64,000 bases of DNA from an uncultured Chloroflexota bacterium (GCA_902786265.1 CADACE010000008.1:80760-144759), one strand, 5' to 3'; numbered from the stretch's first letter, positions 9,265 to 18,174 are shown. The notes: a model not told the origin generated them from the letters alone. Made by a program: numbers and translations.

Positions 9265-9699
9265 TTAGGAATTAATACCAAGTTCCGTACAGTCCGCAGT
9301 GTGAATGCCATCCTGCTCCAGAACATTTCTTACTTCGTCAATATCATCTACGCGCAATATCATATACGCAAGGCCATTGGGCTGTCCGAATATGGAATAC
9401 ATATATTCCACATCAAATTTTTCCTGCGCAAGGATACGCAGCAGATGAGCCAATCCGCCGGGACGGTCGGGAACACTTACACCGAGGACGGCTGTAGAAT
9501 TTACAATGAAACCATGTTCCCGAAGAATTTTCAACGCTTTTTCGGAATCACTGGTGATCACACGCATAATGCCGTAATCAGAAGATTCAGCTATATTGAT
9601 AGCGCGCAAATCAATATCATTATCCGCCAGCAGATTGGTCACTTCAGAGAGCTTCCCCGCCTGATTTTCAAGAAAAACTGAGACCTGATGAATATCCAT
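9265..9699 (-). CDS. Tandem ACT-domain amino-acid-binding protein
   Basis: 144-residue protein made of two ACT domains. The first starts at MDIHQVSVFLENQAGKL and the second at VLGVSVPDRPGGLAHLL. ACT domains bind amino acids and usually give allosteric feedback. Proteins of this type sit beside phenylacetate-CoA ligase and IorAB genes in many anaerobes, and this one lies between the ligase and the aminotransferase. A plausible role is sensing the amino acid being catabolised, but that is inference. ATG 9699 is chosen because GGAGG precedes it; the longer TTG start at 9714 would overlap the ligase stop codon. Confidence 0.85.
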   Translation of the reverse strand: MDIHQVSVFLENQAGKLSEVTNLLADNDIDLRAINIAESSDYGIMRVITSDSEKALKILREHGFIVNSTAVLGVSVPDRPGGLAHLLRILAQEKFDVEYMYSIFGQPNGLAYMILRVDDIDEVRNVLEQDGIHTADCTELGINS

Positions 9700-9710
9700 A
9701 CAACCTCCAA

Positions 9711-11009
9711 TCAAATCTTACGTTTATCAATAACACGGACAGCCTTGCCTTCACTGCGTGTAATGGACTTCGGCGCAACAAGGCGGACCTTCGCATAAAT
9801 CCCGAGCATTGTTTTGAGTGAACCGATCAGCTGTTTTTCGATCTCATTGATCTTACCCAGATTATCCGAGAACAATTCCGGTGTCATTTCCACCTGGACT
9901 TCCAGTGTATCACTGTTATTGACACGATCCACAATGATCTGGTAGTTTGCCGGGAATCCTTCATCGATCAGGACAGATTCGATCTGGGACGGGAAGACGT
10001 TCACGCCCTTAATGATCAGCATATCATCGGAGCGTCCCATGGGTTTCGCCATTTTAACGAATGTCCGTCCGCAGGAACACTTTTCACGATGCAGAACGCA
10101 GATGTCATGTGTCCGATAACGAAGCATCGGGAACCCTTTCTTGTCCAGAGATGTGAACACCAGTTCTCCGACTGTACCTTCCGGCAGCACTTCTTCCGTA
10201 TCCGGGTCAATGATTTCCGCGATAAAGTGGTCTTCATTGATATGCATACCGTGCTGTTCTTCACATTCATATGCCACACCGGGACCGGTGAGTTCTGTCA
10301 GGCCATAAATATCATATGCCTTAATTCCCAGTGACTTTTCAATGTCACGGCGCATTTCTTCACTCCAGGCTTCCGCGCCGAAGATACCGGCTTTCAGATG
10401 GATCTTATCACGCAGTCCGGCTTCTTTAATAGATTCGCCAAGGTAAGCCGCATAAGAAGGCGTACAACAGAGGATCGTTGATCCCAGATCGACCATGAAC
10501 TGAAGCTGTCTTTCGGTATTTCCTGAAGACATCGGCAGCGTCATGCAGCCAACCTTATGGGAACCGTCATTAATGCCAAAACCGCCTGTGAACAAACCAT
10601 ACCCATAACTGATCTGAACCACATCGGTTTTATCGCCGCCTGCGGCAACGATAGCGCGGGCTGTGCAGTCGGACCACAGATCCAGATCTTCCTGTGTATA
10701 AAAGGCGATGACACGTTTTCCGGTCGTTCCGGAAGTGGAATGAATACGAACGATTTCCTCACGGGAGCATCCCATCAAACCATAGGGATAAGCTTCTTTC
10801 AGATCAGCTTTCGACAGAAAAGGCAGCTTGTGAAGGTCGTCAACGCCATGGATATCCTCAGGCTTTACACCTTTGGCTTCCATTTTGGCACGATAGTATG
10901 GAACATTATTCCATACATGCCAAACCTGCTTCACCAGCTTTTCATCCTGGATCTTTCTAAGCTCCGCAGGATCGGCACATTCAATTTCGGGTTGAAAATA
11001 TTTGGTCAT
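9711..11009 (-). CDS. Phenylacetate-CoA ligase family protein
   Basis: 432-residue AMP-forming ligase of the PaaK family, normal length. It would activate an aryl- or acyl-acetate with ATP and CoA. Visible motifs are the nucleotide-binding loop STSGTTGKR, the DIYGLTE(L)TGPG region, and the C-terminal RSDDMLIIKGVNVFPSQIE, the hinge typical of PaaK. In anaerobes with IorAB this protein is thought to interconvert aryl acetates and CoA esters. AGGAG lies upstream within the 3' intergenic gap after iorB. It is followed immediately by the ACT protein gene. Confidence 0.88.
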   Translation of the reverse strand: MTKYFQPEIECADPAELRKIQDEKLVKQVWHVWNNVPYYRAKMEAKGVKPEDIHGVDDLHKLPFLSKADLKEAYPYGLMGCSREEIVRIHSTSGTTGKRVIAFYTQEDLDLWSDCTARAIVAAGGDKTDVVQISYGYGLFTGGFGINDGSHKVGCMTLPMSSGNTERQLQFMVDLGSTILCCTPSYAAYLGESIKEAGLRDKIHLKAGIFGAEAWSEEMRRDIEKSLGIKAYDIYGLTELTGPGVAYECEEQHGMHINEDHFIAEIIDPDTEEVLPEGTVGELVFTSLDKKGFPMLRYRTHDICVLHREKCSCGRTFVKMAKPMGRSDDMLIIKGVNVFPSQIESVLIDEGFPANYQIIVDRVNNSDTLEVQVEMTPELFSDNLGKINEIEKQLIGSLKTMLGIYAKVRLVAPKSITRSEGKAVRVIDKRKI

Positions 11010-11026
11010 AAAAATAAAAATAACTC

Positions 11027-11605
11027 CTAAGCGATCCGTCCCAAATGGAACGCTTTTTTATTCATTTCCAGGAATTTTTCCGGTACGCTCTGTTCGATTG
11101 CCGTCATCCATTCTTCTTCTGTGAAATCTCGGAAATAATTTGACAATCTTCCCAGCAGCACCAGGTTCACCGCTCTGGAAGAACCGGCTTCCTGAGCAAG
11201 TGAAAGAGCATCCAACGCATCAACCTTCAACCCCAATGTTTTCAGTTTTCCCAAAAGGTCTTCCGGATAATTCACAGCACCGGTTATCACCGGCATCGGA
11301 TTAATTTGCTGTGTATTGGTAATCAGTGTACCGACATCCGGGCGCAGCCATTCCGCGGCACGTGCCGCTTCCAGCAGTTCAAAGGAAAGAATAAAATCTG
11401 CTTCACCTTTATCAATGATCGGCGAATAGACCTTTTCCCCATAACGGACATATGTCACGACGGACCCGCCGCGCTGACTCATTCCGTGAACTTCGCTCAC
11501 TTTGATATCATAATTTCTGGTCAGCAAAAGACGTCCGAGGAGTTTGCTCGCAAGCAGAGTACCCTGCCCGCCGACACCAACGATCATGATGTTTTTCGTT
11601 TCCAT
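11027..11605 (-). CDS. iorB: Indolepyruvate ferredoxin oxidoreductase, beta subunit
   Basis: 192-residue gamma-domain subunit of the 2-oxoacid:ferredoxin oxidoreductase IorAB. The N-terminal MIVGVGGQGTLLASKLLG is the conserved CoA-side motif, followed by EVHGMSQRGGSV, both diagnostic. With IorA it oxidatively decarboxylates arylpyruvates (indolepyruvate, phenylpyruvate and similar) to aryl-acetyl-CoA and reduces ferredoxin. It lies 13 bases after iorA, so the two are co-transcribed and probably co-translated. Confidence 0.93.
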   Translation of the reverse strand: METKNIMIVGVGGQGTLLASKLLGRLLLTRNYDIKVSEVHGMSQRGGSVVTYVRYGEKVYSPIIDKGEADFILSFELLEAARAAEWLRPDVGTLITNTQQINPMPVITGAVNYPEDLLGKLKTLGLKVDALDALSLAQEAGSSRAVNLVLLGRLSNYFRDFTEEEWMTAIEQSVPEKFLEMNKKAFHLGRIA

Positions 11606-11618
11606 GAGTCTTCTCCTC

Positions 11619-13346
11619 TCAGCCTATTGCGTTTACTTTGCACAATTGTGTACAGACTCGGCAGCCTGTGCATAAAGTGTTATCGATGATCGCTTTCCCG
11701 TCTTTCATACTGATCGCGGGACACCCAACCTTCATACAGGACTTGCAGCCGACACATTTATCCCGGTTGACCGCTATCGGTCCCGGATGCTTGACGTATT
11801 TCAGAAGAGCGCAGGGCCGTCGTGAGATGATCACGGAAGCACATTCCTTAGCCAGTTCCTCTTTGATCACGTCTTCACATTCCTTCAGGTTATAAGGATC
11901 GATCACGCGGATGCTCTGGATCCCGATGGATTCACAAAGCTTTTCCAGGTTGATCTTTCCGGCAGGGTCGCCCTTCAGATTAATACCGGTAGTCGGATTT
12001 TGCTGATGTCCGGTCATACCTGTAATGGAATTATCCAGAATGATCACCGTTGAATTGGATTCGTTATAGGCGATATTGATCAAACCGGTAACACCTGAAT
12101 GCATAAAAGTAGAGTCACCGATAACAGCAACTGTCTTTCCTGCATTGGCCTCATTGCTTGCCTTGTTATAGCCATGAATTCCGGAAACCGACGCGCCCAT
12201 GCAGATCGTTGTGTCGATTGCGGAAAGCGGAGCGGCAGCGCCCAGCGTATAACATCCGATATCGCCGAGAACAGTCAGATTCAGCTTTTTGAGTGTATAA
12301 AACAATCCCCGATGCGGGCAGCCTGCGCACATCACAGGCGGCCTTGCGGGAAGGGATTCGTCAAGTTTCTTCCCTGCATGCTTTGGCTGACCGAGTTTCT
12401 CGGCTACCAGATTCTGACTGAATTCGTCGATCAGAGGGAAAACTTCCTTACCGCAGACTTCAAGTCCCAAAGAGCGGCAATGCGTTTCAATGATCCCGTC
12501 AAGCTCCTCAACGACCACCAGCTTTTCAACAGAAGCCGCGAAATCACGAATCTTCTGTTCCGGAAGAGGATTGATCATTCCAAGTTTCAGGACCGGGAAA
12601 CGGTCGCCGCAGACTTCCTTCACATATTGATAGGATGTAGAAGAAGTTATGATGCCCATGCTGTGATCGCTGCCATTTTCAACACGATTCACCCATGAAT
12701 TCTCGGCAAATTCCACAAGCCTGCGGGTACGTTCTTCCACGATCGGGTGGCGTTTCTTTGCCATTCCCGGCATCATGACCCACTTCATGACATTTTTTTC
12801 ATAAGGTTTGCGCGCGATTTCAGCTCTTTCGCCTAATTCCACAACACTCTGGGAATGTGCTACACGGGTGCACATCTTCATCAGGACGGGTGTATCATAT
12901 TCTTCCGAGAGCTCATAAGCGAGCCTGGTAAATTCAAGCCCTTCAGAGGAATCAGAAGGTTCAAACATCGGCAGTTTTGCGGCAATGGCATAGTGCCGGG
13001 AATCCTGTTCGTTCTGGGAAGAATGCATTCCGGCGTCATCAGCGACAGCGATGATCATACCGGCATTGACACCGGTATAAGAAAGCGTAAATAACGGATC
13101 TGCAGCAACATTTAAACCGACATGCTTCATACCGCAGAAGCTTCGTGTTCCCGAAAGACTGGCGCCAAAGGCAGCTTCCATGGCAACTTTTTCATTCGGA
13201 GCCCATTCTGCGTAAATTTCATCATATTTCGCAGCTGCCTCAGTAATTTCCGTACTTGGAGTTCCCGGATACGAAGAAACAAATCCGCAGCCTGCCTCAT
13301 AAAGACCACGGGCAACGGCTTCATTTCCCAATAACAATTTTTTCAT
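11619..13346 (-). CDS. iorA: Indolepyruvate ferredoxin oxidoreductase, alpha subunit
   Basis: 575-residue catalytic subunit of IorAB. The N-terminal domain begins LLLGNEAVARGLYEAG and contains SSYPGTPSTEI. A C-terminal thiamine diphosphate domain contains GDIGCYTLG and GDSTFMHSG...LDNSITGMTG. Two [4Fe-4S] ferredoxin motifs end the protein (about 528-575): CVGCKSCMKVGCP and CTGCRVCTQLCK; the first has the extra residue typical of IorA. It transfers electrons from the 2-oxoacid to ferredoxin. The start at ATG 13346 has AGAGG seven bases upstream; an ATG at 13382 would overlap the upstream stop and lacks a ribosome binding site. Confidence 0.93.
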   Translation of the reverse strand: MKKLLLGNEAVARGLYEAGCGFVSSYPGTPSTEITEAAAKYDEIYAEWAPNEKVAMEAAFGASLSGTRSFCGMKHVGLNVAADPLFTLSYTGVNAGMIIAVADDAGMHSSQNEQDSRHYAIAAKLPMFEPSDSSEGLEFTRLAYELSEEYDTPVLMKMCTRVAHSQSVVELGERAEIARKPYEKNVMKWVMMPGMAKKRHPIVEERTRRLVEFAENSWVNRVENGSDHSMGIITSSTSYQYVKEVCGDRFPVLKLGMINPLPEQKIRDFAASVEKLVVVEELDGIIETHCRSLGLEVCGKEVFPLIDEFSQNLVAEKLGQPKHAGKKLDESLPARPPVMCAGCPHRGLFYTLKKLNLTVLGDIGCYTLGAAAPLSAIDTTICMGASVSGIHGYNKASNEANAGKTVAVIGDSTFMHSGVTGLINIAYNESNSTVIILDNSITGMTGHQQNPTTGINLKGDPAGKINLEKLCESIGIQSIRVIDPYNLKECEDVIKEELAKECASVIISRRPCALLKYVKHPGPIAVNRDKCVGCKSCMKVGCPAISMKDGKAIIDNTLCTGCRVCTQLCKVNAIG

Positions 13347-13383
13347 CGAATTTCCTCTTTTCAATAAACCGAAAAGCTTCATC

Positions 13384-15021
13384 TCAGCTGTTGATCTGGA
13401 CTTCTACCAACCGACCTTTACAGTACTTTTCTCTCAATGCGGGTTTTTCAATTTTCCCCGTTGGATTGCGGGGTACTTTATCGAATATAATTTTACGCGG
13501 TCTTTTATATCGTGGGAGGTCAAGGCAGAAATTTGTGATTTCTTCTTCGGTACCTTCCATATCCGGTTTGATTTCAATGATAGCCGCAGCAATTTCCCCA
13601 AGACGATGGTCCGGAAGGCCGATGACTGCTACATCCTTGATCTTATCAAAGGCTCTCAGGAAATCTTCGATCTGAACCGGGTAGAGGTTTTCACCGCCGG
13701 TGATGATAACATCCTTTTTGCGGTCGACAAGATAGATAAACCCATCTTCATCCACTTTTGCCATATCTCCTGTATAAAGCCAGCCGTCTTTCAAAATTTC
13801 GTCTGTCGCTTCAGGATTCTTATAATAGCAATCCATGACACCCGGACCATGAACGGCCAGTTCTCCGACTTCGTCACCCTGAACTTCTTCACCTTTTCCG
13901 TTGACAACTTTTGCTTCCCACAGGTAACCGGGTTTGCCGATGGCGCCGACCTTATGAATGTTTTCCACGCCCAAATGCACGCAGCCGGGGCCAAGAGATT
14001 CGGAAAGACCGTAATTTGTATCATACTGATGATGCGGGAAGACCTTTTTCCATCTGTTGATAAGGCTGGGAGGTACAGGCTGGGCACCAATGTGCATCAA
14101 CCGCCATTGTTCAAGCATATAATGATTGAGGTCTACATCACCGCGGTCAATTGCGTCAAGGATATCCTGTGCCCAGGGAACCAGAAGCCAGACAATGGTG
14201 CATTTCTCTTCTGTAACAGCCCGCAGGATCCATTTCGGTTTATTGCCCCGCAGCAAAACAGCTTTACTTCCTGCTATCAGGCTCCCAAACCAGTGCATTT
14301 TGGCGCCGGTATGGTAAAGCGGCGGAATACAAAGGAAAACGTCATCCCTGTTTTGCCCATGATGTTTCTGCTCGGTCATGCAGGAACAAACCAGTGCTTT
14401 ATGACGATGAAGGATCGCTTTTGGGAATCCTGTTGTTCCGGAAGAAAAATAAATAGCGGCAAAATCATTTTCATCCAATGCTACCGGAGGAAGCTGGGTT
14501 GAGCAGAAACCCATCAGATGAATACAATCCTCCGTATAATCAGGTCCGTTTTTCCCCACAAAAAACAGCGTTTTTGTCTTTGGAATATCATTTTTAATCT
14601 CATTCATCCGGCTGACAAATTCCGGACCGAAAACAAGAATTTCAACATCGGCAAGGTCCAGACAATATTGAATTTCATCAGAAGAATACCGGAAATTCAT
14701 CGGAACAGCCAGACAGCCTGCTTTCAGGATCCCGAAGTATATTGGCAGATATTCCAGACAGTTCATCATCAGAATTCCAACCTTTGTCCCTCGCTTTGTT
14801 CCGCGGCTCAGGAGCAGATTCGCGAACCGGTTTGCGCGTCTGTCGAATTCCTGCCACGAAATTTCCCTTCGATAAGGGGCATCCGGACTTGCGGCTTCCA
14901 CCAGATTCGCTTCACGCCAGGTTGTAACATGGTCGCGGTCTTCAGAAGGGTTGATTTCGACTAGGGCTGTTTCACTGCCATATAGTCTTGCGTTTCTTTC
15001 GAGAAAATCCGTAATTACCAT
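13384..15021 (-). CDS. AMP-forming acyl-CoA synthetase
   Basis: 545-residue ANL-superfamily acyl-CoA synthetase, first gene of the ior operon. Motifs: AIYFSSGTTGFPKAILH (P-loop-like A3), YGLSESLG (A5), GWLYTGDMAKVDEDG (A7), DRKKDVIITGGENLYP (A8) and the catalytic lysine in NPTGKIEKPAL (A10). It would make an acyl-adenylate and then an acyl-CoA; the substrate may be an aromatic, branched or thioether acid linked to the amino acid degraded by this operon. Start ATG 15021 has AAGGAG at good spacing and lies directly after the T-box terminator; longer starts would run into the leader RNA. Confidence 0.88.
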   Translation of the reverse strand: MVITDFLERNARLYGSETALVEINPSEDRDHVTTWREANLVEAASPDAPYRREISWQEFDRRANRFANLLLSRGTKRGTKVGILMMNCLEYLPIYFGILKAGCLAVPMNFRYSSDEIQYCLDLADVEILVFGPEFVSRMNEIKNDIPKTKTLFFVGKNGPDYTEDCIHLMGFCSTQLPPVALDENDFAAIYFSSGTTGFPKAILHRHKALVCSCMTEQKHHGQNRDDVFLCIPPLYHTGAKMHWFGSLIAGSKAVLLRGNKPKWILRAVTEEKCTIVWLLVPWAQDILDAIDRGDVDLNHYMLEQWRLMHIGAQPVPPSLINRWKKVFPHHQYDTNYGLSESLGPGCVHLGVENIHKVGAIGKPGYLWEAKVVNGKGEEVQGDEVGELAVHGPGVMDCYYKNPEATDEILKDGWLYTGDMAKVDEDGFIYLVDRKKDVIITGGENLYPVQIEDFLRAFDKIKDVAVIGLPDHRLGEIAAAIIEIKPDMEGTEEEITNFCLDLPRYKRPRKIIFDKVPRNPTGKIEKPALREKYCKGRLVEVQINS

Positions 15022-15039
15022 AATATTCTCCTTATTTAT

Positions 15040-15307
15040 AAAAAAATCCTCTGATCGAAATATCATCAGAGGACGAGAGTTCCCGTGGTACCACCTCAAT
15101 TCACCGTCAATTCACATTTACGGCCTCAGCGGGATAATTTATCCCATTCGCTATAACGGGCGATCCCGGCGGGGCTTACTTTTGTATAACAGGTTCAGCC
15201 GGCTGCTCCGGAAGGTAATTCACATATGGCAGGCACCGGCTCGCACCTTCCGCCGGCTCTCTGAAGCTCTTTTCCCATAATGCTACTGAATTTCCATCAT
15301 CGCAATT
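15040..15307 (-). promoter_or_regulatory. T-box riboswitch leader of the acyl-CoA synthetase/ior operon
   Basis: Complete T-box architecture on the minus strand. Stem I has the AGTA side of the specifier loop (within 15284-15292) whose flank pairs with GAATT (15217-15221), an AGAGAG box and a GGTGCGA apical loop. A stem III region ends CCCGTTATAG. The T-box core GGTGGTACCACGG is at 15083-15095, followed by AACTCTCGTCC. The terminator stem is 15048-15055 with 15065-15072, then seven Us. UGGU in the core fits a tRNA with discriminator A73. Aligning the specifier loop by the GAA element gives AUG (Met, 15223-15225); UAU (Tyr) one base over is the alternative. Uncharged tRNA should switch the operon on. 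Confidence 0.9.
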
Positions 15308-15313
15308 AGAAAA

Positions 15314-15343
15314 ATTTTAATCCACCGATGATAAATCTGTCAA
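15314..15343 (-). promoter_or_regulatory. Promoter of the T-box/ior operon
   Basis: On the minus strand: -35 TTGACA (15338-15343), 18-bp spacer, -10 TAAAAT (15314-15319), directly upstream of the T-box leader. Confidence 0.7.
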
Positions 15344-15385
15344 CAAATTCAAAAAATAATGACAATAAACGTTATGCCTTTTAAT

Positions 15386-15739
15386 AACAGGCAGCCGAAA
15401 TCCTCCGGATCCCGGCTGTTTTGGGCTTGATTTATTGATTTTTTCGTTCCGGTATTCTGTTATAGTATGGGATCTCGTCCTCATCTTCGGTCCGGTGCCG
15501 GAATACTCCCGGTTCCATATCCGCCAGATTCTGCTGATACAGCCGGACCTGATATTCCGCTTCCCAGCTTCCCGGTATCCAGACGTCCCGCGGGTTTTCG
15601 TGCTTCACGTATTTCCAGGTCACCCGCTCACCTCCGACAAATCCCATGTCCACTTCCCGCCTGTCCGGATGCCAGACCACCGATTTGTCATCGATGAGCC
15701 CGTCCTCCGAAACATATCCTTCCGGTACCACGAACTCCC
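15386..15739. repeat. Copy 1 of a dispersed repeat shared with 63648-64000
   Basis: About 354 bases that are nearly identical (roughly 93-95% by eye) to 63648-64000. The repeat includes a 3' intergenic hairpin (CAGCCG ... CGGCTG with inner ATCC/GGAT pairing) and the C-terminal coding part of an uncharacterised gene. Copy 2 runs off the window, so the full duplicated length is unknown. Confidence 0.9.
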
Positions 15740-16445
15740 CGAGCTCCCGGTCATAGACCAGCTCCTCAACCGGCATTTCCATCACCCGGTTGATCGGCTC
15801 CGGCCAGTCCGGGACACGTTCACCCGGCGGTATGGGTTTGGGCGGATACAAATAGGACGGGCGATAGGTACACCCTTCCGGGAGGGCCTTCCGCATTTTT
15901 TCCGCTTCCCGCGCCGCTTCGATTTCATCCTGATTGTCCGGGGAGTCAAAGTTCTTCCCGCTCTCGTAATAACGGATATAGAGCGACTGTGAATTGGTGC
16001 ATACCTGCACGTCATGGATGCAGTCCAGGATGATCTTCCGCATCTCTTTCCGGATCGTTTCGTTCTCCGGTTCTTTTTTGAGCAGCAGATCACAGTGGAT
16101 CTTCATGTTTTTCTTGCGCAGGTCGCTGTCCTTTGTGATCATATCCATGATCTTTTTGGAATATTTCCGGTCCTCATCAGTCGCTCCGACGGTACGGAAA
16201 AGACCTATCGCGCAGCGGAACAGTACTTTGGCGGAATCCGCCCAGTCCCTGTTGCACATTTCGATTTTACGGTCCGCCAGACCGGTTTGGAAAAAACGCT
16301 CTTTATCTTTGAGGTATACCTCCCGCGCGTCTTCGATATTGTCGCGGTAGGTCCCGAATTTGGTAACATGCGCGGGGATGCCGTCTTCCGGTGTACATAC
16401 CCGGATCCGGTCGCCGTTGATATTTTTCAAATCATTCCCGTTCAT
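15432..16445 (-). CDS. Uncharacterised 337-residue protein (duplicated family)
   Basis: I do not recognise a domain. The protein is hydrophilic, with no signal peptide or membrane segment. The first 150 residues are charged and probably helical (CNRDWADSAKVLFRCAIG, KKIMDMITKDSDLRKKN). The C-terminal half is rich in Pro, Trp and Tyr (YLYPPKPIPPGERVPDWPEP, PRDVWIPGSWEAEYQ), more like a beta-rich or extended region. The C-terminal 100 residues are almost identical to those of a second gene at the right edge of the window. That copy lies upstream of a phage-type terminase gene, so a prophage or mobile-element origin is possible. Coding is G+C-richer than its neighbours. Confidence 0.65.
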   Translation of the reverse strand: MNGNDLKNINGDRIRVCTPEDGIPAHVTKFGTYRDNIEDAREVYLKDKERFFQTGLADRKIEMCNRDWADSAKVLFRCAIGLFRTVGATDEDRKYSKKIMDMITKDSDLRKKNMKIHCDLLLKKEPENETIRKEMRKIILDCIHDVQVCTNSQSLYIRYYESGKNFDSPDNQDEIEAAREAEKMRKALPEGCTYRPSYLYPPKPIPPGERVPDWPEPINRVMEMPVEELVYDRELGEFVVPEGYVSEDGLIDDKSVVWHPDRREVDMGFVGGERVTWKYVKHENPRDVWIPGSWEAEYQVRLYQQNLADMEPGVFRHRTEDEDEIPYYNRIPERKNQ

Positions 16446-17261
16446 GTCGCTCCATATTTCAGTGTGAAGTGTGAAGAGTTCAGAGTGAAGTTAAAACTCC
16501 AGCATCCTACTTCCTGCTTCCTGTTTCTTATTTACTCTGAGTATATATCGGGAATTAAAAAAAGAAAACCGGCAATGTTGTCCCTTGACTTTTTCAGAAT
16601 TTGTGGTAACGAAATAGAACAAAGAACGCCCCGACCATCTGCCTTTCATTCTCGGTACAAAATTGTGGAAATATAATGTTTCGCATCTGCGCGGAATTTA
16701 GCGGAAATCTGCAGAAAGATGGCTTTTGTATATAAACTGTTCTGTGGGCATATTCCGGAGTTCATTAATGATACGGTCCGTATTCGGAGGGCTTTCGAAA
16801 GTGGGTCCCATACCCCCGGTGATCATTAACTCTGAAAAATCTTAGTGTGGCATTGATCCAAGTACTAACTTTTCAATGAGTGAACAATATAACGGTTGCT
16901 TGGGAATATAAGTTGAGGACAAGTTTGCAGATATGACGACGCCCTTGTTTCTTTTACGTTGTGTCAATGTCGGTATCAATATTACCGACTTCGATTTTTT
17001 ATACATTGGATAGATTCCGGATATGTGGAATGAAAAAGGAAACTATTCCGAGTCTTACGATTTTCCAGCAGTACAGGATATTTCGATTTGTTTTAAAATT
17101 TTATATCTTCTAATGTGCTATACTTGTCCTCAACAAATCGGAATTTGTGAAAGTAGTAGATTTCAACTATATAGAAGCAATGACATTTCCGGGGATGAAC
17201 AATGGCACCAGTAAGAAGAAAAATCGAATGATGATACAGCATTATAGAAAAAGGAAAACAG
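16446..17261. other. 816-bp intergenic region, mostly non-coding
   Basis: No convincing intact gene. Near 16458-16545 there are direct-repeat-like tracts (GTGAAGTGTGAAGAG; CTACTTCCTGCTTCCTG) similar in style to other low-complexity intergenic tracts in this window. A 13-bp inverted repeat, GTTGAGGACAAGT (16912-16924) and its complement at 17122-17134, brackets about 220 bases. The last 100 bases contain a possible cupin gene fragment. It marks the left edge of a cluster of probably imported genes. Confidence 0.5.
17147..17235 (+). pseudogene. Possible N-terminal fragment of a cupin gene
   Basis: Reading from the GTG at 17147 gives KVVDFNYIEAMTFPGMNNGT, which resembles the N-terminus I recall for a Firmicutes cupin family. 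The similarity stops after about 25 residues and no cupin barrel follows. The next gene starts at 17262 in another frame. It looks like a decayed remnant, but the match is from memory and short. Confidence 0.25.
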
Positions 17262-18059
17262 ATGAGAAAACATCCGAAATTGAAACGAATTATTATTTGC
17301 ATTGCGGCAATACTGGGAATCTTATTAATTTTGGCGACGGTTATCTATATAAACATCAAGAGATTTACTGTTAAAAAAATACAATCGGAAACCGGTCAGG
17401 AAGTTTATTTCCTGGGTACTTTCCATAAGGATCATTTTGACTCTTTGGCAAATTACTCTGTTGAAGAAATGCTGAACGCTATTGAAAATATAGATCCCGA
17501 TGTAGTTTTTATTGAGGCAAGGGAAGAGAGTTATGAACAGTATGGAGTAGTGGACGGTCCCGTTGATATGTGTATCGCATATTGTTATTGTCGGGATAAT
17601 GACATTCCTGTAGAAATGGTGGATTATTGGAAAGTAGATAACGACAATTATAAACAAAATACGACTACAGATGACAGGGACGATAATATACATCAAAGAA
17701 TAATGGAAAGACTGGGACTCTACGAAAACAAAAAGGTACTGGTTATTTGTGGATTCGGACATTTAAATCCGCAAGTCAAGCGATTGTCCGATGATGGATT
17801 CAAAAAAGAAAAGATCAATAATGTTTCAAGACTGTTTAAGGGCAATGGCAAGGAGTTTGTATACCCTTCCATGATATGTGATGTTTGGGAGAAAAGAGCA
17901 CTGTTCTATGCGAGCACCTACCCGGAATCAATACAGGCGGATGAAACAATAAACGAAGAAGTGAAATCGCAGTGGCCGGTTGACAAAAACCATGTGTTTT
18001 ATGATTCACAGATGGAGTATTGTGATCTGTTCAGATCAAATCAGTTATATAAGAAGTAA
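17262..18059 (+). CDS. Membrane-anchored TraB/GumN (Tiki-like) family protein
   Basis: 265-residue protein with one N-terminal membrane anchor (about 9-29) and an extracytoplasmic domain. The domain begins EVYFLGTFHKDHF (the GT-x-H motif), continues with DPDVVFIEAREESYEQYG (acidic/Arg motif), and ends with VLVICGFGHLNP (the G-x-G-H motif). These three motifs place it in the TraB/PrgY/GumN superfamily, whose Tiki members are metalloproteases. The bacterial function is unclear. AAAAGGAA precedes the ATG. The surrounding style suggests acquisition from Firmicutes. Confidence 0.6.
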   Translation: MRKHPKLKRIIICIAAILGILLILATVIYINIKRFTVKKIQSETGQEVYFLGTFHKDHFDSLANYSVEEMLNAIENIDPDVVFIEAREESYEQYGVVDGPVDMCIAYCYCRDNDIPVEMVDYWKVDNDNYKQNTTTDDRDDNIHQRIMERLGLYENKKVLVICGFGHLNPQVKRLSDDGFKKEKINNVSRLFKGNGKEFVYPSMICDVWEKRALFYASTYPESIQADETINEEVKSQWPVDKNHVFYDSQMEYCDLFRSNQLYKK

Positions 18060-18174
18060 TCTCGATTATATTACAGTTAAATATGCTAAGGCACAAATTC
18101 ACAGTTTGTAATCAAGGCGAGAAAGGCTCAGAATTTTGAGACAATTTGAATGACGGACCGTTTGTGAGAAGAAT

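Noticed and set aside
13606..14502. 298-codon plus-strand frame opposite the acyl-CoA synthetase
   Set aside because: Antisense shadow; the minus strand carries all ANL-family motifs.
16014..16676. 220-codon plus-strand frame over the unknown 337-residue gene
   Set aside because: Most of it is antisense to the better-supported minus-strand gene, which has a conserved second copy; no ribosome binding site or recognisable product.
17023..17214. Small plus-strand frame beginning MWNEKGNYSESY
   Set aside because: No domain, no good ribosome binding site, and it overlaps the more convincing cupin-like fragment in another frame.
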